Source: Simmondsia chinensis (Eukaryota; Streptophyta; Magnoliopsida; Caryophyllales; Simmondsiaceae). From it: a stretch of DNA of 64,000 nt. The stretch covers positions 10,733,501 through 10,797,500 of the forward strand of contig JAGTTD010000018.1 of the NCBI GenBank assembly GCA_018398585.1, written 5' to 3'. Below the pieces are notes generated by a model. It made no database searches, was not told the DNA's origin, and was given only the letters and a program-made list of their open reading frames with translations. Of the stretch, positions 22,592-33,207 are shown piece after piece (the stretch's first letter is position 1; the number at the start of each line of letters is the position of its first letter). A program made the translations under genes and the position numbers.

Positions 22592-22610
22592 TTTATTTCA
22601 TGTGTATTGT

Positions 22611-23665
22611 GTGCATAGTTTATTACTTTTTGGACATATTTAGTATTTTTCTACTTTATTATGCAATCATTATCCCGTATGATCAAATTTGCCCCCTGTT
22701 TGCAGTCGGATAAACGGGGTAAACGTAATGAAGGTCAAACCCTTGCCCCTATTTAAGAGATTATTTAATTACCTCTATTTTCTTTATCCTTCAATTTGGA
22801 GGCAGCGTGAAAAAGTATAAAATTTTGTAAATAATTTGGCTAGTGTTACCCTTATTCTAGCAATAGTTCTCTTTATCCTTATTCAATTTATCCTTAATTT
22901 ATTGAACAAACACAATTAAACGTAGAATGAATATAGAATGAATATCAATTTATCCTTATTCAGTTTAATGACACCTGCATTGAAGACGTCTTTCTTTTTT
23001 TCCCTCTTGAGAGAATTTCCATTTTAATCTCTCACATAAATCGATCTCATGTTATTATTTTGTAAAGAAAATGCTTTATGCGCGATCAAATTTTCGTGGC
23101 ATATTTTCTATTAGTTAGACTCTATTTGAAATTAAAAAACAAAAAGTTTAAAGAAAGAAAAATATGAGTAAAAAAAGTTGAAGGGAAAAATTAAAAATAT
23201 GACTTTTTGTCCCGTATTTGGTAGGCAAAGAAAAATAGGGAAAATAAGTAACTTTTTAAGATCAATTTATTTTCCTTTGATTGGTTTCATAAAATGAATT
23301 GGAAAAATAACTACCATCTATTTCAATAAACTATATTTTCCTTGTATCTTTTGGACCGTGTGAAAATTTCTGCTTAGTTGTTTCGACAATATTCCGTTGG
23401 AAATTTATATAGGTACCCTGAGTTTACTTATCACCTAGGTGCCTAAGATTTGAATATATATAATTAGAGACATTGAGGTTTAAAAATTTAGAAAAAATTT
23501 AGTTCAGATATCATGAGATTTCATAATATACTTTTAATGTATCTTGAATTTTTGAAATAATTTTAATATATAATAAACTTTGATAACTTTTTTCCAGGCA
23601 CCCTTCTCATAACTCTATTAAGGTTCTATTAAATTATATTGACATGTTACTTAAAGAGAAACCTA
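22611..23665. other. AT-rich sequence without genes
   Basis: Nothing coding is seen. 23411-23485 resembles the inverted-repeat arm at 20448-20530. Confidence 0.5.
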
Positions 23666-23674
23666 AAAAGTAAT

Positions 23675-24840
23675 GGGAAAAATATCAAATGACCATTTGA
23701 AATTTACAATTAAACACAAAAAACTTCTTGAACTTTCAATTTTATAAAATAGCCCCCTAAATTTTATAATTAAATACAACACATCCCTCATATTTTTAAT
23801 TTAATAAAATAGCCCCATAACTTTGTTAACATGCACAACACACCCCTTAAACTTTGAAATTAAACACAATACACCCCTTACACTTTCAATTTCAAAAAAT
23901 AGCCTTTGAACTTTGTTATTACGCACAATTCACTCTCGGAATATTGTTACTAACACAACTCACCCCTTAGACATTGAATAAATTTAAAATTTAAAACAAA
24001 TTATGAAATAAAAATTTAGACAAATTTCAAAACATATAATAATATTTTTATTACTATGGAAATAATTAGATTAATAAATTTAAAAATAAAAAATGTATCA
24101 AATTAAAAGTCAAAGATTTTTCACTTTATACAAAAGATAAAGATTTTATATTTTTAAGGAAATGATAGGAGCCTTATGTTTCTAAGCAAAACATAAGAAG
24201 ATTTTCTTATAGTTACATAAAATAATTTCGTAAGTTTATAATAATACCATTATAAATTTAGAAAACCATAAAATATTTTTTAAAATTTCATAAAAAATAC
24301 TATAATATAAAATATAATAATTTTTAAAAAATTTAAATTTTAAAATTAAATTAATAAATATAAAACTAAAAATAAAGCAAAATTAAAATTTTGAAAATAA
24401 AATCTGAAAAAAAAAATTTTGAAAAAAGTTGAATTACAAAAGTTAAAAATATTACTATATTTTTTCAAACTTTTTCCAAAAATTGTTTCTTCATAATTTG
24501 TTTCAAATTTTTTAATTTCATATATTTTCTAAAATTCTAAATTTATTAATGTTTAAGGGCTGTCTTATGTTTAGTAACAGAGTTTGGGGGTGAGTTATCT
24601 GTTTTTTTTTATTAAAAGGGGTGAGTTATGTGTAATAATAAAGTTTAAGGGCTAAATTGAAAGTGCAGGGTGTGTATTGTATTTAATTGTAAAGTTTACG
24701 AGGCTATTCTATAAAATTAAAAATATAGAAAGTGTATTTTGTTTAATTTTAAAGTTTAAGGAGCTGTTTTATAAAATTAAAAATGTAGAGAGTGTGTTAC
24801 GTTTAATTGCAAAGTTCATGGGTCATTCTATATTTTGCCC
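23675..24840. mobile_element. Mutator-type element with long inverted repeats
   Basis: Perfect 9-bp target duplication AAAAGTAAT (23666-23674 and 24841-24849). The ends are GGGAAAAATATCAAATGACC and, inverted, GGGCAAAATATAGAATGACC. The inverted arms extend about 300 bp each and are built from a reiterated unit containing AATTAAACACAA, AACTTTCAATTTTATAAAA and TAGCCCC. The centre (about 23960-24540) is extremely AT-rich. No transposase is present. The 9-bp duplication with long arms fits a non-autonomous MULE. Confidence 0.8.
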
Positions 24841-24849
24841 AAAAGTAAT

Positions 24850-25291
24850 TTAACTAACGGTAAAAAAAAGTTGTCCATATCTAAAATAAAGGTAAAATTT
24901 AAAAATATTGTAAATATTTTATTAATATTTTAAAAAACTAAAAACTGAAAAGTTGTTTTAAATATTTAAAATTATAAATATATTCTTTTATAAATTTATT
25001 AAATATTTAGTAAAAATATTTGAATAAATTAACTATTTGTCAAATATTGAGTATATTTTTAAAATATGTACAATTTTTTAGGTGTTCAAATATTTTATTA
25101 AATATTTAAAATGTTTTGAAAGATTGAAAGAAAATTTTATCGCTTAATATCCTAAAGTTTTAAAATTATATTGATTAATATCAAAATTGATAAGAATTAT
25201 ATTTGACACATACTTTGTATATACACCAAACATATTTTATGTGCTTAATGAACATACGTGACAATTGTTCAAAAAGAAAAAAAAAAAATTA
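24850..25291. other. AT-rich spacer without genes
   Basis: Low-complexity A/T runs. It ends in the target site CGTGA (25292-25296) of the next gypsy element. Confidence 0.6.
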
Positions 25292-25359
25292 CGTGATGAT
25301 ACAAACATAAGCTAAGTCCCCCTTGGTGCCACTGCTATCCTTGGTGCCTTCATCTATTC

Positions 25360-25413
25360 TGATACAATCAATTGGGATTGTGTCTAGAATTTGATGAAGA
25401 ATAGTGAAGAATT

Positions 25414-25444
<31 letters not shown>

Positions 25445-25607
25445 GAGAATTAGGGTTGGGGTTTAAAGGGAGACAGAGGAAGGAAAAAGATCTTGTTTGT
25501 TGTTCCATGCCTAATTTGGTATTTGTTACAAGTATTTATACGAATTCACCCAACAACTCACCTAACTCAACTAACTACACTTTTATCTATAACTAATACA
25601 TGTATCA
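25360..25607 (-). repeat. 3' LTR of the RRM-bearing retroelement
   Basis: 248 bp. It includes a (GA)n run at about 25415-25450 that is shorter in the partner LTR. Minus-strand TATAAATA at 25533-25540. Confidence 0.88.
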
Positions 25608-26334
25608 TTACCCCCCGCTCAACAACGACCTTGCTCATAAGGTTGAAAATCCAGGAAACAAATCTGGAACTCGTAGTATTCGTGCCAACAAAGGGCGTAA
25701 TTACAAGTCCCTTAAACATTTCTCCACCAGGATTAAAGACGAATATTTGGTTGACAAAGTTTTGAAGTTGAGATATCTCTATATGAAGTTCTACGGTAGC
25801 CTTGGATGAAGGATCATCCTGAAGTACAAAATCAGCACACAAGGTAGAACAAACAATATATGCTTTAACCCCACTTTTTGTCATAGCATTGGTGATTATA
25901 GGAAAGGAAGCATCACCGGCAGATTCAAATGCTAGATTCAACCTAGAGAACTGAGCTCTCTTATCTATCAGTGGGTCGCAAACAATAGATGCCTCTGGTT
26001 GAGAAGTAGCTTCCAATTTTCTTAAATTGAGTTCTTCCGTCGTCTCATCTTTATTAGAAACTCCAATGAGTGCATTTATTTCTAAGCTGTCAAACTCCTC
26101 AATTTCCCTCTTGATGCTTGAATCCATGTTGATAGTGCCTAGCGATACTTGTTCATGTTTCTTCAACCAGGTAGTTCCAACAACTTCATGTATAGGTGTG
26201 GGCTCAATAATTTCAACAAAAGAGGGTGGAACTTTATTTTCTTGTATTATTGAAATTTTACTTCCACTATTAATACAGAAATCACTCTTGATATGAATTG
26301 ATTGCACTTCCTCAACCATATGTTGCTTAAACAA
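25567..26334 (-). CDS. Unrecognised 255-codon frame of the small retroelement
   Basis: The open frame follows and overlaps the RRM frame in a different phase and runs through the purine tract into the LTR. I do not recognise a family. The composition is mixed hydrophilic, with an acidic stretch (IEEFDSLEINALIGV) and a final segment (FVSWIFNLMSKVVVERG) that may derive from the usual C-terminal tail of retrotransposon polyproteins. It could be the continuation of the upstream protein after a frameshift. Confidence 0.4.
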   Translation of the reverse strand: MFKQHMVEEVQSIHIKSDFCINSGSKISIIQENKVPPSFVEIIEPTPIHEVVGTTWLKKHEQVSLGTINMDSSIKREIEEFDSLEINALIGVSNKDETTEELNLRKLEATSQPEASIVCDPLIDKRAQFSRLNLAFESAGDASFPIITNAMTKSGVKAYIVCSTLCADFVLQDDPSSKATVELHIEISQLQNFVNQIFVFNPGGEMFKGLVITPFVGTNTTSSRFVSWIFNLMSKVVVERGVMIHVLVIDKSVVS

Positions 26335-26828
26335 TCTAATGAGGCATCATGTGTACCTCCAATAGGTTGTGTCATGTTATATACTTGAGGCTCAAGATTG
26401 AGAAATTGAATATCCATGTAACAACAACTATCATATATAGCTCTTCCATTTAAGGAAAATGTAGAAATTGCATTAGCTCTTGTTGAAAAACGGACTTGAG
26501 CTTTAACCTCCAAAATTGAAGATGAGCTTATTTTGATCTCTTCAAGTGGGCCAAATGAAGAGAATACTTGGTAAAGGATATTCTCATTTACAGAATAGAA
26601 AACACAAGTAACCCTTACCGCAAGTGTAGCTTCACTAGATGCCAATCTTCTTTGACAAATTTCTTGCAAAAGATCCATAATCTTGCCTTGTCCTTGCTTA
26701 ATTGAAGTGAGATCTGATTTAATTGCTTGGAACGTCTCATCCATGGAACGATGTAAATGAGCCTCAGTATTGTCCAATCGAGCCTCAATCCGACACAAAT
26801 CTGTAATACTTCGTGTGCCATCCACCAT
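26247..26828 (-). pseudogene. Captured PTB-like RNA-recognition protein, N-terminal part
   Basis: The 193-codon frame begins MVDGTRSITD 46 bp inside the 5' LTR. Residues 10-60 look like a coiled coil (regular Leu/Ile spacing around LCRIEARLDN and MDLLQEICQR). Residues 72-146 resemble an RRM of the polypyrimidine-tract-binding type: VTCVFYSV, ILYQVFSSFG and GRAIYDSCCYMDIQFLNLEP, the last being a distinctive PTB signature. Similarity stops shortly after, and the downstream frame (25567-26334) overlaps in another phase, so an indel probably separates them. Whether the protein does anything for the element is unknown. A captured host gene fragment is the simplest reading. Confidence 0.7.
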
Positions 26829-26873
26829 GATTGAGTAAGAAAACGCAGCATGAACTTAAAATATGATACCAAA

Positions 26874-27103
26874 TGATGCAACTATTAGGGTTGCATCCAA
26901 GAATTTGATGAAAAATAGTGAAGAATTAAAGAGAGAGAGAGAGAATTAGGGTTAGGGTTTAGAGGAAGAGAGAGGAAGGAGAAAGATCTTGTTTGTTATT
27001 CCATGCCTAATTTGATATTTGCTACAAGTATTTATACTAATTCACCCAACAACTCTACTAACTCAACTAACTACACTTTTATCTATCACTAATACATGTA
27101 TCA
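26874..27103 (-). repeat. 5' LTR of the RRM-bearing retroelement
   Basis: 230 bp, matching 25360-25607. Minus-strand TATAAATA at 27029-27036. Confidence 0.88.
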
Positions 27104-27267
27104 TATTCACCATCAGCAGCTCTACTTGCCGCCAATCTGCTTCCCGCATTCTTCTTCAATTGTGAGTTGTGCCACATCAGTTCAAGATATTTTTTTAGAT
27201 ATTTTCTATTGCTTTCTATAACTAGGGGAGTTAGTTATTTTAGGGTTTTCCATGTTGATGAGAATAC

Positions 27268-27300
<33 letters not shown>

Positions 27301-27567
27301 GCTTTCTTCTATGTCTTTTCTCCCCCCTTCTCTTGTAAATCTCCATTAAAGGAGCTTATACCTATACCATAGAAACACAAGTACAATAGGGCAGCCCGAT
27401 TACTACCCCGTAGGCCCAATTATTGGGTTGATTGAGTAGATTGGTATCAATTAGTATAAGAGCACTCTTTCCTCGGCCAATTTCACCACCACCGGAGCAT
27501 TTTCATCATCCCCATCATTGCCATTCAATCCTTCCAACTACAAGTTCGCATCTACCGTGGTTGATGG

Positions 27568-28420
27568 GACCTGATCTCAGGTCTCGATGAGAGAAAGGGA
27601 CTAAGCTCATGACCAGCGTTTTCCAAAGCTTGAACACATCGTGGCCAGAATCAATGAGACTTTGGATGAGTTATCAATCCAGTACACTGGCCTAGCTCAG
27701 ATTGTCACCCGCCCACCACCACCCCCGACGCCACCCCCTAAGCCAGCACCCCCACCTCCTCAGCATCCACCTCCACATTAGGCGTCCCCGAATTTCAAAA
27801 CACCATCGTTTGCTAGAGGAAACTACCAAACCCCCACTCGATTTACTAAAATTAATTTTTCGAGGTTTTGTAGTAAGGGTGTAGAGGGGTGGTTACAATG
27901 TTGTGAGAGGTATTTTGTGTTAGATGGAACTCCGGAGGAGTTGAAGGTCCTGCTGGCTAGTGTCTCAATGAAGGACGATGCCCAAGAATGGCACAACTTC
28001 TTTGAGAAACCTTGGCCCCCTGGCGTCTACATTCCATGGGAGGCTTAGCCCAGCGGATTCTGTCTCGCTTCGCGAAATCCACTAATGATCCCTTAACCAA
28101 GTTGATGAGACTTCGGCAGGAGGGTAGTTTAACGCATTCTTAAGTGGATTTGAAGCATTAGTGAACCGTTTTGGATTGAATGAGGACCAAATGATCCACA
28201 TCCAGTTAGGCGGGTTGAGAGAGGATATTGCATATCAAGTACTTATGTTCAAACCTCGGTCTATACATGACGCCGTTATGCTTGCTAAGCAACAAGAGCG
28301 TAACTGCGCCTAGAACCCCACCTCAGGGTCAACTCAGTTTAACACCCGTGGAATTGGATGACCTACGCGCCCGTAATTTGTGTTTTTATTGTCGAGAACA
28401 TTTTACCCCAAGCCATTAGT
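27568..28420 (+). pseudogene. gag: Gypsy gag with multiple stops
   Basis: Proline-rich segment (27700-27790) followed by a gag core readable as FSRFCSKGVEGWLQ, CCERYFVLDGTPEE and MKDDAQEWH, then a degraded zinc-finger region near 28380-28420 (CFYCREHF). Stops and frameshifts occur throughout. It lies just after the primer site of the gypsy element. Confidence 0.75.
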
Positions 28421-28527
28421 GAGCCATGCGCAATCAAGCTCGTGTGTTTTGGCTTGAGGCGGATGAAGAAGATCGGTAATCTGCCAACATCACTCCACCA
28501 GACCCTAACCCTGACCCGGTTTTTGAT

Positions 28528-28990
28528 ATGCACATTTCAATCCATAGGCTCAAAGGGGTCCCGCATTGTCAGACGATGCGAGTGCAGGGTCGCCATCATC
28601 ATCGCCCTTTGAGCATCCTTATTGATAGTGGCAGCACCCCTAACTTCTTGGATGCCGAATTCACCAAGATTCTGGGTTACCCCCTCGATACCGCCATCGA
28701 CCATCGGTCACCGTAGTTGATGGCAAACCCTTAGTTTGCAAAGGTATTTGCCGCAAGTTCTGTTGGCGTCTCTAGGACATTGCCTTCCATTCTGACATGT
28801 TACTCATTTCGATATCTGGCTGTGATATGGTACTGGCTATTCAGTGGCTTCGCACTTAGGGAGATGTCCTCCGGAACTTCTCTAAACTCCGCGTGTCTTT
28901 TAGCTTACATGGTCAGCGATACACTCTTCTAGGGATCCGCCCTACTCCACTCAAGGCTAGAATGGAGAACACACTTTCTTTGCTTCTCAC
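28528..28990 (+). pseudogene. pr: Gypsy aspartic protease
   Basis: ILIDSGSTPNFLDAEFTKIL shows the Asp-Ser-Gly active-site motif (about 28617-28676). CDMVLAIQWL follows after a frame change near 28700. The domain then runs into the RT connection near 28900-29250. Confidence 0.8.
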
Positions 28991-29257
28991 CTCCTCCACT
29001 TTGTTCTATGCTATTTCAGTGGCCCCGCCAACTAAACCCGCCTTATGTTTCTCGGTTCATATTGATCCGCCTATGCCGAAGCTCCGCCGGAACTTCGTGC
29101 CCTACTTACTGAGCTTGCTGACATCTTTGTCCCTTGACCTGGAATTCCCCCGTCACGCCAATCATTTGATCATCACATTCCACTTAAGGAAGGCACTAAC
29201 CCAGTCAACATTTGCCCATATCGGTATCCCCTTTTTTAGAAGGATATCATTGATTCT

Positions 29258-29830
29258 ATGATCAAGGAATTGTTGCTCGCCGGGGTCATTCAGAACAGCA
29301 ACTCTTCGTACGCATCTCCCGTCATCCTTGTCAAGAAGAAGGTCGGGTCTTGGCGCTTATGCGTTGATTACAGGGTGCTTAACAAAATGACCGTTAAAGG
29401 CAAGTTCCCGATACCCATCATTGAGGAACTCTTGGATGAGCTTGGCGGTGTTGCTTTCTTCTCCAAGATAGACCTCAAATCTGGTTACTGGCAAATTCGA
29501 ATGTCTACTAAGGGTATTCCCAAAACTGCTTTTCGGACCAAATTCGGTCATTATGAATTCATCGTGTTGCCCTTTGGTTATCAAATGCCCCATCAACTTT
29601 TTAGAGCCTCATGAACGATTTGTTTCGACCTATTCTACGACAGTTCGTCCTCGTCTTTTCTGATGATATACGGATTTATAGCCACACTTGGGCCACCCAC
29701 TTGGATCACATTCGTTTGGTCCTTAGCTTCTTACACCACAACCATCTCACTGCCAATCGCGCCAAGTGTACGTTTGGCACATCTCGCATTGATTATTTAA
29801 GGCACTTCTTTTCTAATGAAGGTGTCTAAG
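29258..29830 (+). pseudogene. rt: Gypsy reverse transcriptase
   Basis: Frame 29258-29614 carries SPVILVKKKVGSWRLCVDYR, LNKMTVKGKFPIPIIEELLD, FSKIDLKSGYWQIRM and TAFRTKFGHYEF. A frame break near 29580 precedes 29611-29829, where the active-site pair survives in FVLVFSDDIRIYS. KCTFGTSRIDYLRH marks the end of the palm and thumb. Two or more indels make it non-functional. Confidence 0.92.
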
Positions 29831-29901
29831 TTGATCCCAAAAAGTTGGAAGCTGTCACCAATTGGCCTCATCCTCAATCTTTAAAATAGCTCTGCAGGTT
29901 T

Positions 29902-30490
29902 TTGGGTCTTTCAGGGTACTACTGCCATTTTAATGCTCCTCATGGTGCCATGGCCAAGCCCTTGACTGGCCTACTGAAGAGAGATAACTTCTTGTGGAAT
30001 TCAGAAGCTGAAGTCCCCTTTGGACGTTTGAAGCGTGCCCTTACTTTAGCTCCAGTACTCGCCCTTCCCAATTACTCTCAGCCCTTTATCATTGAAACGG
30101 ATGCCTTCGAAATTGGGATTGGCGCTGTCCTTATGCAAGGCGGACGGCCAATCGCTTATATCATCCGGACTCTTGCACCACACCATCAGGGCCTATCAGT
30201 TTATGAAAGCGAATTACTTGTTGTTGTCTTCGCTGTCGAGAAGTGGGAACAATATGTGACGGGATGGCACTTTATCATTCGCACCGATCAGCAGAGCCTC
30301 AAATTCTTGCTGGAACAATACTTATCTACTTCATTGTAGCGTTTATGGCTTTTTTGCTTGATGGATTGGATTATGATATCATATATAAGAAAGGTTTTGA
30401 AAACCGAGCCGCCGATACCCTCCCTCGCCTTTCCGGGTTCGAGGTCCTTTGCATGGCTCTCTCTTCTATTTCTTCTAACTTTTTCAACTG
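29902..30490 (+). pseudogene. rh: Gypsy RNase H
   Basis: GLSGYYCHF, FIIETDAFEIGIGAVLMQ, IAYIIRTLAPHHQ, YESELLVVVFAVEKW and FIIRTDQQSLKFLLEQ give the catalytic Asp, Glu and Asp positions of RNase H. After a frame shift near 30330, IIYKKGFENRAADTLPRL leads to integrase. Confidence 0.9.
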
Positions 30491-30699
30491 ATTGAAGGTG
30501 CCTTGGTCTTCTGACCATGTATTGGTGGGTATCATCACCGATAAGCTAATAGAACCTCTCTCTTTCTCACCCTCGTTATTCTTGGCACCGAGGTCAGTTA
30601 TGCTACAATGGTTGCCAAGTTGTTGGCGAAGACACTCGCTTTTGCTAAGATACCCTTCTCTAGCTTCATGACTCCGCCCAGGGTGGGCATTCCGGCATT

Positions 30700-31330
30700 G
30701 ATGCCACTTACTGGTCACATCCACCTGTTGTTCTACTTGAAGGGCCTCTGCCAAAAAATCCAATCTTACCTCCGCTAATGCCCTGTCTGCCAACGCCACA
30801 AATATGATATACTCACCCCTGCTGGACTTCGCCAACCTCTTCTCATTCGGACTTCGGTATGGAGTAGTACTTCCTTGGATTTCATCGAAGGCCTTACCCC
30901 TTCGGAGGGTCGATCTGTTATCTTGGTTGTGGTGGACCATTTAAAAAAGTACACACATTTCCTCTCCCTCACTCACTCATACAATGCCGTTGGTGTTGCT
31001 AAGCTCTTCTTGGATCACACATACTGTCTCCATGGTCTGCCAAAAACAATCATCGATCCTATTCTTACGAGCCTCTTTTGGAGTGAACTTTTTTCTCAGT
31101 TGGGCACTCACCTCAACCTCTCATCGTCATACCGTCCGCAGTCCGATGGCCAAACATAGGTCCTCAACCACTTTTTGGAAACATACTTACGCTGCATGAT
31201 CATTGAATAGCCCAGTGGACTTAGCGGCTTCCTTTAGCAGAATGGTGGTACAATACTTCATCCCAATCCTCTGCACAGTCCTCTCCCTTTGAGCTCTTTT
31301 ATGGCCAACCACCACCTATTCATCTCCCTT
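30700..31330 (+). pseudogene. int: Gypsy integrase core, two catalytic positions lost
   Basis: MDFIEGLTPSEG holds the first catalytic Asp. LHGLPKTIIDPILTSLFW has lost three residues around the second acidic motif. RPQSDGQT is followed by TAG (31157-31159) at the codon for the catalytic Glu. The zinc-finger region at 30700-30800 is frame-broken. Confidence 0.85.
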
Positions 31331-31921
31331 ACTTAGCTGGTGACTCCCCCGTTGATGCAGTGGACTGCACTCTTTTTGCTCGCGAAGATACTATAGCATG
31401 CCTTCGGCACCATTTGTTCCATGCTCAAAACTGCATGAAACAACAAGCTGACCATGATCGCGTTGATCGCGAATATCAAATTGGTGAATACGTCTAGCTC
31501 AAGCTCCAATCCTAACGCCAACAGAGTGTTGAGACCCACCGCTTCCATAAGCTTGCACCACGGTTCTATGGTCCGTTTCGGATCATTGATAAAGTTGGCG
31601 CTGTGGCTTACCGCCTTGATTTGCCTGCAGATGCTTCTATCCACCATACAATACATGTTTCTCTCCAAAAGAAGTGCTTTTCGGTTCTCACCTCTAACAC
31701 CTCCTTACCAGAGGTTTGGCCTCCGGTTGCTGCCCCAGCCTAACCGCTCGCCATCCTTGACCGCAGGCTTGTCAAACGCCATCGCTTAGCTGCCACTCAA
31801 GTCTTGGTATAATGGGTGGGCCAATCAACAGAAGACGCCAATTGGGAGTTCTTTCATGACTTCCAACTTCGTTTCCCATCTTTCGATCCTTGAGGATGAG
31901 GATCTTCTCAAGGGGCGGAAT
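31331..31921 (+). pseudogene. Integrase C-terminus, chromodomain and purine tract
   Basis: Degraded GPY/F region (around 31560-31650) and a chromodomain-like end (QSTEDANWEFFHDFQLRFPS, about 31815-31880) with one stop. The purine tract AAGGGGCGGAAT (31910-31921) abuts the right LTR. Confidence 0.75.
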
Positions 31922-32109
31922 TGATACTAACATAAGCTAAGTCCCTCCTTGGCGCCACTGCCACCCTTGGTGCCATGAGCTATTCGCCATCAGCAGCTCT
32001 GCTTGCTGTCAATGTGCTTCCCGCGTTCTTCTTCAATTGTGAGTTGTGCCACATCAACACAAGATGTTTTATTAGATATTTTCTATTGCTTTCACTATAA
32101 GAAAGCTGG

Positions 32110-32285
32110 CTTTTAATGACCAAATTTAAAGACTGGAATTTTTTTTTTGTCGTTAAAAGTGTGTGTGTAGTGCCTAGTTGCGACGGGATTAAAGCACTGT
32201 CGTTAGAAGGTGGTACATGTTGGGCTTATAACGACGGGCACTAAATCAGGTCGTTAATTCTACTCACAAACTATCGTTAATATAT
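32110..32285. repeat. Left subterminal repeats of the CACTA element
   Basis: Short motifs GTCGTTA, AACGACGG and CGACGGGA recur in both orientations. In this superfamily such repeats bind the element's regulatory protein. Confidence 0.7.
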
Positions 32286-33207
32286 AGGCTCAAATAAATG
32301 GTAAAAGTTTGGTCAAAAAAGTTAAAAATTCGTTAATCTTTACAAATTAGGTGCTTTTTTTAAAATTTATTATCGCTAGTTTTTTTATTCTCTTACATTT
32401 TCTAATTGACAATTTACCCATTCATACCGTAATTCAAGTTCGAGAATTAAATAATAATCCGAGTAATGCTTAATTAGATATTTTACTCTTTTAGTATATT
32501 TCGATTATACATGATAATTTTTTATTGTATGTACTAAAATATAATTTTTTAATTAATTAATAAATATAATAATAAAATAATTTAACAAAAAATTCATCAA
32601 ATTTATTTTAGATAAAATTATTTTCTCTCCCTCTTTCCCTCCATTTCCCAAATACACTAATCCTAATTTAAAATTTTGTGTTCAAAAAAAAAAAATAAAT
32701 AAATAAAACTACCTTGCTGCGCCCCCCTTCCCCTACCCTTGTCGTCTCCCTCCCTTGCCCCCCAAGTCCATCGTCGAAAACCCTAACCCCATCTCCACGC
32801 TGCTCCTCTCTCTCTCTGCTCGCGCACAATTAGCTGCTCAACGACCCCCGTCCTCGCTCAACGACCTGATTTGAGGTTTTTTCAAGGTAAATCAACTAAA
32901 TCGAACATTGATATGTTTGACATTGCTTTTTGAGTGCCTGATTGCTTATATGTTAGGGTTTATTAGTTTAAAAGACACATTACTTTTGACAATGTGTTAG
33001 TGTTGATATTGTGTGATTATGGTTGTTGATGTTGCTATTGACATTAGGATTTTGTCAATTTAGTTCTCTATTGTTTGAGTAGGGTTTTGTAATGCTAGAA
33101 TTTTGTCATTTTAGTTCTATGTTGTTTTAGTTCGAAGTTTATAGTTAACCCTAAAATCATTATTGATGACATTATCGATTTTAGAGTGGGGTTTATAGTA
33201 ATGGAAC

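Larger units (their letters stand above)
25360..27103 (-). mobile_element. Small LTR retrotransposon carrying a PTB-like RRM
   Basis: LTRs 25360-25607 and 26874-27103 (minus orientation) share the start TGATRCAA, a TATAAATA box and the end TACATGTATCA. The exact 5-bp target duplication is TATTC (25355-25359 and 27104-27108). The primer site TTTGGTATCA adjoins the right LTR at 26862-26873. The purine tract GCGGGGGGTAA (25608-25618, minus) adjoins the left. The 1.27-kb interior encodes no RT or integrase but a protein resembling polypyrimidine-tract-binding protein. It is non-autonomous and moved by another element's enzymes. Confidence 0.9.
25297..27449 (+). repeat. 5' LTR of the gypsy element, interrupted
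   Basis: LTR pieces 25297-25359 and 27104-27449 flank the retroelement 25360-27103. A (CT)n tract lies at 27271-27299. The matching 3' LTR has a much shorter CT tract (46181-46193). Confidence 0.92.

Noticed and set aside
26247..26828. RRM frame as an ordinary host PTB gene
   Set aside because: It is bounded by LTRs, a primer site, a purine tract and an exact target duplication, lacks introns and most of the PTB protein, so it belongs to the retroelement.
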